Notes: a model not told the origin generated them from the sequence alone. A stretch of 64,000 bases of DNA from Microbacterium barkeri (GCF_027921765.1 NZ_BSEJ01000005.1:171810-235809); one strand, 5' to 3'; positions 24,820 to 33,708 are shown, numbered from the stretch's first letter. Numbers and translations are program-made.

Positions 24820-27800
24820 CCGCCCCCGCGGCCCGCGAGCGGGCCATCCGCGAGCCCGGCATCGATCCGTGGGCCATCGAGGCCGAGCGCGCGGCAGCGG
24901 CCGCCGGATTCCGGCGGCCCGACCTCCGCCCCGTGCCGCGCGCGCAGCTCGTCGCGCTCGGTGTGCTCGCGGCGCTGCGGGCGGTGGGCCTCGTGCTCAT
25001 CGCCGACGCGGTCGGCCGCGGGATCGGCGGCCTCGCGGCGGGCGGCCTCGATGCCGCGGCCATCCGCGCTGTGCTCGTCGCGGGTCTCGCGGGCGCGCTG
25101 CTGAGGGCCGGCGCGGAGTGGGCGACCTCGGTCGCGGCGCGCCGCATCGCGTCGGACGTCAAGCGCGACCTGCGCGCGCGACTCTGGCGCCGCATCGCCG
25201 CGGGCGACGTCGAGGGCGGCGGGACCGCCATCCTCGCGGCGGACGGGCTCGACGACCTCGACGACTACTACGTGCAGTCGCTGCCCGCGCTCATCGCGGC
25301 CGCGGTCGTGCCCCTCATCGTGGGCCTGCGGATCCTCGGCGCCGACTGGCTGAGCGCCGCGGTCGTCGTCCTCACGGTGCCGCTCGTGCCCCTGTTCATG
25401 ATCCTCATCGGCCGGCACACGCAGCAGCGCACCGACGCGGCGCTGTCGGCACTCACCCGTCTCGCCGACCACCTGGCCGAGCTGGCGCGCGGCCTCCCCG
25501 TGCTCGTCGGGCTGGGCCGGGTCGAGGAGCAGACCCGCGCCCTCGACGGCATCCAGGGCGCCTACCGTGCGCGCACGCAGGAGACGCTGCGCTGGGCGTT
25601 CCTGTCGGCGCTCGCGCTCGAGCTCATCGCGACGATCTCGGTCGCGATCGTCGCGGTGTTCCTGGGGCTCCGGCTTCTCGACGGGACGATGGAGCTCGAG
25701 CCGGCGCTGCTCGCCCTCATCCTCGCGCCCGAGTGCTATGCGGCGCTGCGCGAGGTGGGCACGGCGTTCCACGCCTCGCAGGACGGCCTCGCCGCGCTCG
25801 AGCGCGCGAAGGCGCTCCTCGCGCGCCCGCTCGCGCGCGACATCCGCTCGCGGGGGCGCGCGGAGCCCGCCCCGACATCCGCCCCTTCCCCCTTGCCCAC
25901 CGCAGGAGAATCCGCCGACGACAGGACGCGGATGCCCGAATCGTCCTGCTCTCGACGGAATCCCCTGCCCCCGGTGCGGCTCGAGAACGTCGCCGTGCGG
26001 TACGCGGGGCGCGATCGGCCCGTGATCGAGGGGCTGAACGCCGAGCTGTCGGGCATCGTCTCGGTCGCGGGGCCGAGCGGCTCGGGCAAGTCCACGCTGC
26101 TCGCCGCGCTGACGGGGACGCTCCCCGCGGACGCCGAGGTCACCGGGACGATCACCGGGGCGGATGGCGCCGGCTGGGCCCCGCAGGCCGCGCGCGCGTT
26201 CGCGGCCACGCCCCGGGCGGAGCTCGCGCTGCACGGCGCGCCGGACCCGGAAGCCGCTCTCGCCGAGCTCGGTCTCGCGCACGTCGCCGAGGCCGCGATC
26301 CCCGAGCTCAGCCCCGGCGAGCTGCGTCGTCTCGCGGTCGCGCGCGCGCTCGCCCGGGTCGACGCGGGCGCGCAGCTGCTCCTGCTCGACGAGCCGACCG
26401 CGCACCTCGACCGCGCCGCGGCGGAGCGCGTGCGCGCGGCCATCCTGCGTCGCGCCGCGCACGCGACGGTCGTGCTCGCGAGCCACGAGCCCGAGACACT
26501 CGCCCTCGCGACGATGACGGTGCCGGTCGGTGCGGCTGCCGCCCCCGCGACCGCCCCGGTCAGCATGTCTCACCCGACGACAGAAACGGGCGCCGTCACC
26601 CGCAACAACCGAGACATGCATGAGGCGGCCCCGGCCGCCCCGGCCGGCCCGGCGGACTCGGCCCCGGCCGGCCCGGCGGACTCGGCCCCGGCCGGCCCGG
26701 CGGATGGCCCGGCGGATCGGGTCACGCTCGCCTCTCTCATCCGGCCGCACCTCGCGGCGTGGGCGGGTGCCGTCGGGCTCGGCGTCATCGCGACGGGACT
26801 GGGGCTCGCGCTCACGGCCGTCTCGGGATGGCTCATCGTCCGGGCGAGCGTCGAGGAGTACATCATGTACCTCCTCGTCGCGATCGTCGGCGTGCGGGCG
26901 TTCGGCATCGGGCGCTCCGTGGGCCGCTACGCGGAGCGCCTCATGACGCACAGCGCGGCGTTCCGGACGGTCGACGACCTGCGTCTGCGACTGTGGCGCG
27001 CGATCGCGGCGCGCGGCGCGGGCTCCCGCCGCCTCCTCGAGGGCGGGGCGCCCGTCGACTACCTCGTGACGCTCTCCGACGACCTGCGCGACCAGCTCCC
27101 CCGCGTCATCGCGCCGCTCGCGGTCGGCGTCCTCGTCATCCTCGGCGCCTCCGTCACGACCTGGTTCGTCGTGCCGCACCTCGCCCTGCTCGTCCTCCTC
27201 GTGCTCGCTGCGGCCGCCGCCGTCGCCGCCGCGCTCGCGATCGCGTCCGAGCGGGGGGCGGGCCGCGCACGCGTCGCCGCCCGCTCCGAGATCGTCCGCG
27301 GCACGTCGGCCCTCGCCTCGGCGTCCGCCGATCTCCGCGGGAACGGCGCCTCCGAGGCGGCTCTCGCGGAGCTCGACGCCGCCGCGGCGCGCCTCGCCCA
27401 TGCCGAGCGCCGCGCCGCGTGGGCAGCGGGGCTCGGCGGCGCCGTCGTCACGGCGGCGACGTCGATCCTCGCGTGCACGGTCGCGCTCCTCTCCCCCGCT
27501 TCGCCCGCCGAGCAGGTGTCGGTGATCGCGCTCCTCGCACTCGCCGTGCTCGAGCCGATCGCGGGCCTCGTCACGGCCGCTCACCGGCTGCCCGCCCTGC
27601 GCGAGGTCGTGCGCCGCCTCGCGCCCGTGCTGCGGCCCGCCCCGTCGGCGCCGTGGGGCGATGGCACCCTCGCGGAGCCCGTCGCCTCGATTGCGCTCGA
27701 CGACGTCGCCGTCCAGTACCCCGGCACATCGCGCCCCGCCGTGACGGATGTCTCGGGCCGGGCCGCACGCGGACGCTGGCTCGTCCTCGATGGCCCGTCG

Positions 27801-28343
27801 GGATCGGGCAAGTCGACCATCCTCTCGGCGATCATGGGCGCCCTCCCCGTCGCGCACGGCGAGGTCCGCGCCGACGAGGCGCCGCTCCCGTCGCTCGACG
27901 AGCGCGCGTGGCGCTCGCGTGTGGCCTGGTGCCCGCAGGACGCCTACGTCTTCGACTCGACGCTGCGCGGCAACCTCCTGCTCGCCTCCGCGCACGACGA
28001 CGCGCCCGACGACGAAGCGCTGCACGACGCCCTCGCGCTGGCCGGTCTCGGCGCTCTCCTCGACGCGCTGCCCGACGGGCTCGCGACGCGGGTGGGAGCG
28101 GGCGGCTCCGCGCTGTCCGGCGGCGAGCGCCAGCGCCTCGCGGTCGCCCGCGCGCTCCTCGCGCGCGCCGACGTCATCCTGCTCGACGAGCCGACCGCGC
28201 ACCTCGACGCCCCGACGGCCGCCGCGATGATGGCGGATGTCCGCGGTGCGACCGCGGATCGCGTCGTCGTGCTCGTGTCGCACCGGGCCGACGACCGTCG
28301 TCCCGATGACGCGGTCGTGCAGCTGGGGTCCGTGCGAGAGTAG
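24816..28343 (+). CDS. cydDC: Fused CydD-CydC ABC exporter (thiol/haem exporter for cytochrome bd assembly)
   Basis: An 1175-residue fusion of two half-transporters. The first half has six membrane segments (residues about 45-320), Walker A GPSGSGKST, a divergent signature LSPGELRRLAVARAL and LLLDEPTAHLD. A Pro/Ala/Gly linker encoded by 24-bp repeats follows. The second half has membrane segments, Walker A GPSGSGKST, a canonical LSGGERQR and LLDEPTAHLD. Fused CydDC proteins are known in actinomycetes. They export cysteine/glutathione-type thiols or bind haem and are needed for bd oxidase assembly. The weak signature in half one suggests asymmetric ATPase sites. The start is GTG in a GTGA overlap with cydB. 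Confidence 0.93.
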   Translation: MTAPAARERAIREPGIDPWAIEAERAAAAAGFRRPDLRPVPRAQLVALGVLAALRAVGLVLIADAVGRGIGGLAAGGLDAAAIRAVLVAGLAGALLRAGAEWATSVAARRIASDVKRDLRARLWRRIAAGDVEGGGTAILAADGLDDLDDYYVQSLPALIAAAVVPLIVGLRILGADWLSAAVVVLTVPLVPLFMILIGRHTQQRTDAALSALTRLADHLAELARGLPVLVGLGRVEEQTRALDGIQGAYRARTQETLRWAFLSALALELIATISVAIVAVFLGLRLLDGTMELEPALLALILAPECYAALREVGTAFHASQDGLAALERAKALLARPLARDIRSRGRAEPAPTSAPSPLPTAGESADDRTRMPESSCSRRNPLPPVRLENVAVRYAGRDRPVIEGLNAELSGIVSVAGPSGSGKSTLLAALTGTLPADAEVTGTITGADGAGWAPQAARAFAATPRAELALHGAPDPEAALAELGLAHVAEAAIPELSPGELRRLAVARALARVDAGAQLLLLDEPTAHLDRAAAERVRAAILRRAAHATVVLASHEPETLALATMTVPVGAAAAPATAPVSMSHPTTETGAVTRNNRDMHEAAPAAPAGPADSAPAGPADSAPAGPADGPADRVTLASLIRPHLAAWAGAVGLGVIATGLGLALTAVSGWLIVRASVEEYIMYLLVAIVGVRAFGIGRSVGRYAERLMTHSAAFRTVDDLRLRLWRAIAARGAGSRRLLEGGAPVDYLVTLSDDLRDQLPRVIAPLAVGVLVILGASVTTWFVVPHLALLVLLVLAAAAAVAAALAIASERGAGRARVAARSEIVRGTSALASASADLRGNGASEAALAELDAAAARLAHAERRAAWAAGLGGAVVTAATSILACTVALLSPASPAEQVSVIALLALAVLEPIAGLVTAAHRLPALREVVRRLAPVLRPAPSAPWGDGTLAEPVASIALDDVAVQYPGTSRPAVTDVSGRAARGRWLVLDGPSGSGKSTILSAIMGALPVAHGEVRADEAPLPSLDERAWRSRVAWCPQDAYVFDSTLRGNLLLASAHDDAPDDEALHDALALAGLGALLDALPDGLATRVGAGGSALSGGERQRLAVARALLARADVILLDEPTAHLDAPTAAAMMADVRGATADRVVVLVSHRADDRRPDDAVVQLGSVRE
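26637..26708 (+). repeat. 24-bp tandem repeat in the cydDC linker
   Basis: The unit GCCCCGGCCGGCCCGG plus CGGACTCG occurs twice exactly (26637-26660, 26661-26684) and a third time with an altered end. It encodes APAGPADS repeated in the linker between the two exporter halves. Being a multiple of three bases, copy-number changes would lengthen or shorten the linker without a frameshift. Confidence 0.8.
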
Positions 28344-28347
28344 TGCC

Positions 28348-29310
28348 GTGTCTCCCCCGCGGTCCGAGCTGCGCCGCGTCGCGGTGATCGTGCTCGAGGG
28401 CGCGAAGCCGCTCGACGTCGGCATCCCCGCGCAGGTCTTCACGACCCGCGCGAGCATGCCGTACGAGGTGCGGGTCTGCGGCCCCGCACCCGGTCTCGTC
28501 ACGGGCGGCGACGGCCTCTCGTATCACGTCGCCCACGGGCTCGAGGCGCTCGAATGGGCCGACATCGTCTTCATCCCGGGCTACCGTTCCCCCGACCAGG
28601 ACGACCCGCCCGCGGCGGTCGTCGAGGCGCTCATCGCGGCCCACGCGCGCGGAGCGCGCCTGGCCGCGATCAGCACGGGGGCGTTCGCGCTCGCGGCGAC
28701 CGGCCTCCTCGACGGACGCCGCGCGACCACCCACTGGCACTACACGCGCGCGCTCGCGCGCCGGCACCCGCGCGTCCGCGTCGACGAGAACGTGCTGTTC
28801 GTCGACGAGGGCAGCGTCCTCACCTCGGCGGGCGCGGCGTCGGGGATCGACCTGTGCCTGCACATCCTCCGCTCCGACCTGGGCGTCGCCGCGTCGAATC
28901 ATGCCGCACGGCGGCTCGTCGCCGCGCCGTATCGCAGCGGAGGCCAGGCGCAGTACGTGCCGCGCAGCGTGCCCGAGCCCATCGGCGAGCGGTTCGCGGC
29001 GACCCGCGAGTGGGCGCTGCACCGCCTCGGCGACCCGCTCACCCTCGAGGTGCTCGCGCGGCACGCCGCGGTCTCGCCGCGGACCTTCTCGCGCCGGTTC
29101 GTCGAGGACACCGGCTACACGCCGATGCAGTGGATCATGCGCGCGCGGATCGACCTCGCGCGCGAGCTGCTGGAGAGATCCGAGCGGAGCGTCGAGCAGA
29201 TCGCGGCGGATGTCGGGCTCGGCACGGGAGCGAACCTGCGCCTGCACTTCCAGCGGATCCTCGGGACGACCCCGACCGACTACCGGCGGACGTTCACGCA
29301 GGGCGAGTAG
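28348..29310 (+). CDS. GlxA-type AraC family regulator (DJ-1/PfpI domain plus AraC HTH)
   Basis: A 320-residue regulator. Residues about 8-180 are a class I glutamine-amidotransferase-like domain (VAVIVLEGAKPLDVGIPAQVF; AISTGAFALAATGLLDG, with Ser/Thr where an enzyme would have the nucleophile Cys). Residues about 220-315 hold two AraC helix-turn-helix motifs (LARHAAVSPRTFSRRF; IAADVGLGTGANLRLHF). It starts at a GTG two bases after the cydDC stop, so read-through from the cyd operon is possible. The target is unknown. Confidence 0.88.
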   Translation: MSPPRSELRRVAVIVLEGAKPLDVGIPAQVFTTRASMPYEVRVCGPAPGLVTGGDGLSYHVAHGLEALEWADIVFIPGYRSPDQDDPPAAVVEALIAAHARGARLAAISTGAFALAATGLLDGRRATTHWHYTRALARRHPRVRVDENVLFVDEGSVLTSAGAASGIDLCLHILRSDLGVAASNHAARRLVAAPYRSGGQAQYVPRSVPEPIGERFAATREWALHRLGDPLTLEVLARHAAVSPRTFSRRFVEDTGYTPMQWIMRARIDLARELLERSERSVEQIAADVGLGTGANLRLHFQRILGTTPTDYRRTFTQGE

Positions 29311-29317
29311 CCCGCGC

Positions 29318-30313
29318 TCACGCGGTGCGCTCGAGCCACGCCCGCAGCCGCTCGAGGGGCCACGTCGTGACGATGCGCTCGGGCGGGACGCCCGCGCGCT
29401 CGGCCCGTTCTGCTCCGTAGTCGAGCAGCGAGAGCTGCCCGGGGGCGTGCGCGTCGCTGTCGATCGAGAACAGGCATCCCTGCTCGAGGGCGAGGGCGAT
29501 GAGGTCGTCCGGGGGATCCTGGCGCTCGGGGCGCGCATTGATCTCCACGGCGACGTCGTGCTCGGCGCATGCCGCGAAGACCGCGTGCGCGTCGAACGCG
29601 GACGGCGGCCTCGTGCCGCGCGCGCCCTCGACGAGCCGCCCCGTGCAGTGGCCGAGCACGCGCGTGCGGGGGTTGCGGATGGCGCCGAGCATGCGGCGGG
29701 TCATGCTCGCGGCGTCCATCCGCAGTCTCGAGTGCACGCTCGCCACGACGACGTCGAGGCGCGCGAGCAGGGCGTCGTCCTGATCGAGCGCGCCGTCGTC
29801 GAGGATGTCGACCTCGATGCCGCTCAGGAGCGTGAACCCCTCGTCCGAGAGCGTCGCGACGACCTCGAGCTGCCGCTCGAGCCGCTCGGCCGAGAGCCCG
29901 TTCGCCACCGTGAGGCGCGGCGAGTGGTCGGTGAGCGCGAGGTACTCGTGGCCCAGCCGCCGGGCCGCCGCGACCATGAGGCCGATCGGGGTGAGGCCAT
30001 CCGACCAGTCGGAGTGGCTGTGGAGGTCGCCGCGCAGGAGGCCGCGGAGGGCGCTGCGGCCGGCGCCCCCTGTGCGCTCGCGCAGATCGGCGAGGTATGC
30101 CGGCACCTCGCCCGCGAGCGCCTCCTGGATGACACGGAAGGTCGAGTCGCCGATCCCCTGCCGACGCCGCAGCCGCGCCGCATCGCGCAGCTCCTCGGGC
30201 GAGAGACCCGCCACGACATCGGCCGCGGTGCGGAACGCCTTCGACTTGTAGCGCGACGACCGCTCGCGCTCGAGCAGGTAGGCGATCTCGGTGAGCGCGT
30301 CGAGCGGGTCCAT
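29318..30313 (-). CDS. PHP domain metal-dependent phosphoesterase with N-terminal helix-hairpin-helix
   Basis: A 331-residue protein. The N-terminal 85 residues resemble the helical/HhH region preceding PHP domains in DNA polymerase X-like proteins (RRRQGIGDSTFRVIQEAL). The PHP domain begins DLHSHSDWSD (His98, His100) and continues with ALTDHS, GIEVDIL, ASVHS, GHCTGR and FSIDSDAHA, the expected set of metal ligands. It may act as a phosphoesterase or nuclease. The ATG at 30313 was chosen because the longer open frame upstream has unrelated composition. Confidence 0.85.
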   Translation of the reverse strand: MDPLDALTEIAYLLERERSSRYKSKAFRTAADVVAGLSPEELRDAARLRRRQGIGDSTFRVIQEALAGEVPAYLADLRERTGGAGRSALRGLLRGDLHSHSDWSDGLTPIGLMVAAARRLGHEYLALTDHSPRLTVANGLSAERLERQLEVVATLSDEGFTLLSGIEVDILDDGALDQDDALLARLDVVVASVHSRLRMDAASMTRRMLGAIRNPRTRVLGHCTGRLVEGARGTRPPSAFDAHAVFAACAEHDVAVEINARPERQDPPDDLIALALEQGCLFSIDSDAHAPGQLSLLDYGAERAERAGVPPERIVTTWPLERLRAWLERTA

Positions 30314-30489
30314 GGCTGCCAGTCTGCCGCGCGGGCTCGACGACGGCACGGCCGCACGACGAGCAGGGATGGCGAGATCCTTGCGGACGCTGTCCATCAC
30401 GCCGCTGTCGTCCGCGCGCCATCCGGGAGACGCTGTGAGGGTATTCGACGGGGCTGACGCTCGCACCGCCACCTCGTCCGCCATACCTT

Positions 30490-30523
30490 CCGAACGGGCC
30501 TGACGCACAGCGGGCCCGTTCGG
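30490..30523 (-). terminator. Hairpin between the DUF1697 and PHP genes
   Basis: An 11-bp perfect stem (CCGAACGGGCC, 30490-30500, with 30513-30523) and a 12-base loop, downstream of the DUF1697 gene on the minus strand. The rest of the gap 30314-30556 shows no gene. Confidence 0.6.
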
Positions 30524-30556
30524 CTGTTTCCGGGCCCGGCTCTCGCGGGCGGCGTC

Positions 30557-31075
30557 TCAGGCGACGATCTTCTCGACCGTCCGGACGTTCCGCGTCGTCG
30601 TCACGGCCTTCCAGCGCGGCCTGGCGAGCTCCTTCGCGAACGCCGTCGACACGCTCGCGCCCTTCGGCGGGTTCCAGTAGACGACGCCGGGGCCCTCCGC
30701 CACCGGGTCGTCGGGGGCATCCGCCGCGAGCGCGAGCACGGCGTCGCGCGCCTCGGCGTCGGCGCAGAAGACGATGTACGGCTGGCGATCGGGGTCGGAC
30801 GCATCGAACGGGAAGGCGGCGAGGGCGGCTCGCAGCTCATCGCAGGTGGCCAGCACGATCCACGCCTCGTAGCCGAACCTCTCCCCGAGCGCCCGCTCGA
30901 TCCGCCGCTTGAGGGTCTCGCGGTCCTCGTCGGCGGTGAAGCGCACGTTGCCGCTTGCGAGGAACGTGCGCGCATCGGCGAAGCCCAGCTCGACGAACAG
31001 CGCGCGCAGGTCGGCCGAGCGCACGGTGATCCCGCCCACGTTGACGCCGCGGAGCAGGGCGACGAAGTCGGTCAT
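30557..31075 (-). CDS. DUF1697 family protein
   Basis: A 172-residue protein with the family pattern FVALLRGVNVGG at the N-terminus, LGFADARTFLASGNVRF in the middle and NVRTVEKIV near the end. Function is unknown. It is probably cytoplasmic, with no membrane segment. Its ATG overlaps the stop of the small coiled-coil protein gene upstream (ATGA), so the two are co-translated. Confidence 0.88.
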   Translation of the reverse strand: MTDFVALLRGVNVGGITVRSADLRALFVELGFADARTFLASGNVRFTADEDRETLKRRIERALGERFGYEAWIVLATCDELRAALAAFPFDASDPDRQPYIVFCADAEARDAVLALAADAPDDPVAEGPGVVYWNPPKGASVSTAFAKELARPRWKAVTTTRNVRTVEKIVA

Positions 31076-31413
31076 CCCGCCTCGCCCATCACCCGGCGGG
31101 TGAGGGCCGTGACGTCCGAGTCGAGATGGTCGATCTTCGTGTGGACGGCGTCGAACCGCGCGTTCATCTCCGCCCGCAGACCGGCGAACTCGGCGTTCAG
31201 CCGAGCGTTGGTCGCGTCGAGGCGCGCGTTCGACGCGTCGAACCGCGCGTTCATCTCGCCGCGCAGACCGTCGATCTCACCGCGCAGCTCGCCGCGCAGG
31301 CCGCCGATCTCGGCGCGCAGGATGCGGGTGAAGTTCGTCGAGATGATCCCGAGCGTCGCGAACGCGAACGTCGCGAAGAGGGCCATGAAGACCCACACCT
31401 GCGGCTCGCTCAT
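31072..31413 (-). CDS. Small membrane-anchored coiled-coil protein of unknown function
   Basis: A 113-residue protein. One hydrophobic segment (VWVFMALFATFAFATLGII, residues 6-24) is followed by about 85 residues of predicted coiled coil with near-repeats: EMNARFDASNARL, DATNARLNAEF, EMNARFDAVHTKI. The start has GGAGGAG six bases upstream. Internal repetition at protein and DNA level points to growth by duplication. It is translationally coupled to DUF1697. No family could be named. Confidence 0.75.
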   Translation of the reverse strand: MSEPQVWVFMALFATFAFATLGIISTNFTRILRAEIGGLRGELRGEIDGLRGEMNARFDASNARLDATNARLNAEFAGLRAEMNARFDAVHTKIDHLDSDVTALTRRVMGEAG

Positions 31414-31535
31414 CTGCACTCCTCCAGTCTGAACCGACCCGACGACATTGTCACGAGCGGCGACCGGGAGCCGCACCTGTGGAGGTCGTCGGCGTCGCCA
31501 CACCGCGAGGCGTGGCCTGTGCACGAGCCACGACC

Positions 31536-32126
31536 CTATGAGCCGACGAGCGACTCCAGAAGCGCGCGGACCGCGCGGACGACGAAGGCGCGTCGCGCCG
31601 CGACGCGCTCGGGGCGGTCGGCGGCATCGCCCACGTACAGCCGGTCCACCGAGCGGAACACCTGCCAGCCGTCGGCGAGGGTCACGATCGTGAGGAGCAG
31701 CTCGGCGGCGGCCGCGTCGTCGAGGGCGGGAAGGGTCCTGCGCAGCTGAGCGACCTTGCGCCGGTGGGCCTCGGAGCGCGCCTCGAACGCGACCGGGGTC
31801 TCGCGTTCGAGGCCCTCCCACGCGAGCAGGCGCGAGAGCTGGGGATGCGCGGCGTGGTAGTCGAAGACGGCCTCGACATACCGCAGCACCGCCTCGGCGC
31901 CCTCGCCCTCGATGGGGACGGCGTGGATGACCGCGAGCAGCTCGCTCTCGAGCGCCGCGCCGAAGAGCGCCTCCTTGTCGCCGAAGTGCGCGTAGATGCG
32001 CTCCTTGTTCACCCCGGCGGCACGTGCGATCCGGTCCACGCGCGCCCCGGCGAGACCGTGCGCGCTGAACTCGTCGACGGCCGCCTCGAGCAGGCGTCGC
32101 CGCGTCTCCTCCGGGGTGTAGGCCAT
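31536..32126 (-). CDS. TetR family transcriptional repressor
   Basis: A 196-residue TetR protein. The helix-turn-helix is at residues about 10-55 (LLEAAVDEFSAHGLAGARVD, then AAGVNKERIYAHFGDKEALF) and a helical ligand domain follows. It is divergent from a small membrane protein, with two matching palindromes between them, so it probably regulates both genes. The ligand is unknown. Confidence 0.9.
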   Translation of the reverse strand: MAYTPEETRRRLLEAAVDEFSAHGLAGARVDRIARAAGVNKERIYAHFGDKEALFGAALESELLAVIHAVPIEGEGAEAVLRYVEAVFDYHAAHPQLSRLLAWEGLERETPVAFEARSEAHRRKVAQLRRTLPALDDAAAAELLLTIVTLADGWQVFRSVDRLYVGDAADRPERVAARRAFVVRAVRALLESLVGS

Positions 32127-32142
32127 CCGCCCATCCTATTCC

Positions 32143-32202
32143 CAACCGAACAGTTGCCTTCGGCGTCGGAACGTGGTTCACTGTTCCCAACCAGCCAGTT
32201 GG
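32143..32202. promoter_or_regulatory. Paired TetR-type operators
   Basis: Two similar inverted repeats: CAAC-6-GTTG at 32143-32156 and CCAAC-6-GTTGG at 32187-32202. Both lie within the shared context TTCCCAACC-x3-CAGTTG, with centres 45 bp apart. They fill the 90-bp gap between the TetR gene and the divergent membrane-protein gene. The second site ends 13 bp before the latter's start codon. Confidence 0.6.
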
Positions 32203-32215
32203 AAAGTGATATGCC

Positions 32216-32572
32216 ATGCCCGCGCCCACCCCGCCCTCCGTCCACGTCCGCGCCGTCATCACGTGGCTCGCGATCTTCCCGCTCGTCACGATCGGCCTCT
32301 ACGCCATCGCGCCGTTCAGCGAGACCTGGCCGCCCGTCCTCCGCTCGCTCGCACTCACGGTCGTCGTCGTGCCGCTCGCGGTGTACCTCGTCGTCCCGCA
32401 GCTGATGCGCGCCTGGATGGCACTCAGCACGCGCCGCGCCGCGACGGCGGACCCGACCGCACCGGCCGCACCGGCCGCACCGGCCGCACCGGCCACCCAG
32501 GGCGCCCCGGCCGCACCGGCCGCACCGGCCACCGCTCCCGCGACGTCCCCCGAGGTCGTCAGCCGCGGATGA
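32216..32572 (+). CDS. Small two-TM membrane protein with Ala/Pro repeat tail
   Basis: A 118-residue protein. Residues about 10-70 contain two hydrophobic segments (VITWLAIFPLVTIGLYAI; LALTVVVVPLAVYLVVPQLM). They resemble the membrane tail seen on some antibiotic-biosynthesis-monooxygenase-domain proteins, without the enzyme domain. The last 45 residues are low-complexity APAAPA, encoded by 9-base repeats (GCACCGGCC). It is controlled by the divergent TetR gene by inference. Its 3' end overlaps the convergent topoisomerase gene by 14 bp. Confidence 0.75.
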   Translation: MPAPTPPSVHVRAVITWLAIFPLVTIGLYAIAPFSETWPPVLRSLALTVVVVPLAVYLVVPQLMRAWMALSTRRAATADPTAPAAPAAPAAPATQGAPAAPAAPATAPATSPEVVSRG

Positions 32573-33569
32573 GCCGGAGCGTCGCGCGCTCGAGCGCGAC
32601 CTGCCGTGCGTCGGCGTCGGCATGGCGCCGACGCACGGCCGCCGCGATCGTGCGCCCCTCGTCGAACGCCGAGACGACGCGCGGATCGACGTACGAGGTG
32701 CGCGCCATCGTCGGGGTGTTGCCGAGGAACTCGGCGACATCGCGCATGGTCGCGGTCACCGCGCGCCGGCGCTTTGTCGCGCTCGCGCCCTCCTCGAGGT
32801 CGAGCCCGCGCTCAGCGAGGCGCGCGGCCGCAAGCACCGTCGCATGCCACGTGCGGAAGTCCTTCGCGGTCGCGTCGGCCCCCGTCGACGCGCGCACGTA
32901 GTCGTTGACGATCGCGGGCGTGAGGCGCCGCCATCCGCCCGCCTCCCGGTACGCCAGGAGCGCGGGCTCGCCGTCGCGTCGCCGCCTCATGCTCTCGATC
33001 GCCGCGACGACGGGGGCATCCGCGATCTCGATGCGGTGCGCGACGCCCGACTTGCCCATGAAGCGGAAGACGAGCGCGTCGCCGCTCCGCCGCACATGCG
33101 CGCGCTCGAGGGTCGTGAGCCCGAAGCTGCCGTGCCGGTCGGCGTACACGTCGTCGCCGATGCGGAAGCAGCCGAGGTCCAGCAGCCGCACGGCAGTCGC
33201 GCACGCGCGCTCGAGCGGCATGCCGTCGAGCCCGAGCTCGCCGAGGATGGCCGGGCGCGCACGGCCCAGCGCGACGCCGAAGTCGAGCACGCGGTCGAAC
33301 TTCTGGGCGTCGCGGCGCGCACGCCACTGCGGGTGGTAGAGGTACTGCCGGCGCCCCGCGTCGTCGGTGCCCACGGCCTGCAGGTGCCCGTTGGGGTAGG
33401 GCGTGATCCAGACGTCGCGCCATGCGGGCGGGATGGCCAGCGCGCGGATGCGGGCGACCTCCTCCGCGGGCAGCCGCTCGCCGTCGGCATCGAGGTAGAC
33501 GAACCCGCGGCCGGAGCGGCGCCGCGTCCAGCCCGGCTCCTGGGGAGAGGTGCGTCGGAGCCGGGGCAT
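32559..33569 (-). CDS. DNA topoisomerase IB (poxvirus/bacterial type)
   Basis: A 336-residue enzyme that relaxes supercoils through a 3'-phosphotyrosine. The N-terminal domain starts RRTSPQEPGWTRRRSGRGFVY and continues with IPPAWRDVWITPYPNGHLQA. The catalytic part has KDFRTWHATV and the active-site Tyr293 (RTSYVDPRVV). The start at 33569 gives the usual bacterial length. Such enzymes are common in soil actinobacteria and not essential. Confidence 0.9.
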   Translation of the reverse strand: MPRLRRTSPQEPGWTRRRSGRGFVYLDADGERLPAEEVARIRALAIPPAWRDVWITPYPNGHLQAVGTDDAGRRQYLYHPQWRARRDAQKFDRVLDFGVALGRARPAILGELGLDGMPLERACATAVRLLDLGCFRIGDDVYADRHGSFGLTTLERAHVRRSGDALVFRFMGKSGVAHRIEIADAPVVAAIESMRRRRDGEPALLAYREAGGWRRLTPAIVNDYVRASTGADATAKDFRTWHATVLAAARLAERGLDLEEGASATKRRRAVTATMRDVAEFLGNTPTMARTSYVDPRVVSAFDEGRTIAAAVRRRHADADARQVALERATLRLIRG

Positions 33570-33640
33570 GCGGTCGAGTCTGCCCGACGGCATCCGCCGC
33601 CCGTCAGGCCTTGACAGCGCCTCCGGAGAGGGTCGCGGAT

Positions 33641-33671
33641 GTTGGGCTTTCCAACGTCGTAGCCCTACGCT
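33641..33671 (+). promoter_or_regulatory. Promoter and possible operator of the GH127 gene
   Basis: A -10-like TACGCT (33666-33671) and a -35-like TTGGGC (33642-33647) are 18 bp apart. The -35 overlaps the inverted repeat GTTGG-5-CCAAC (33641-33655), a plausible repressor site. A TTGACA further upstream (33611-33616) is an alternative -35 without a clear partner. Confidence 0.4.
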
Positions 33672-33708
33672 CGACACTCGACGCCCTTTCTGCCTCCCGG
33701 GAGCCACG

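Noticed and set aside
24735..28502. Very long open frame on the minus strand across cydDC (over 1200 codons)
   Set aside because: It is antisense to a gene with complete ABC motifs, is dominated by Arg, Glu and Asp, and has no recognisable domain. It is a usual artefact of very GC-rich DNA.
32216..32572. Frameshift remnant of an ABM-domain enzyme
   Set aside because: The gene has its own start, operators and regulator, and no enzyme-domain sequence is found in other frames upstream.
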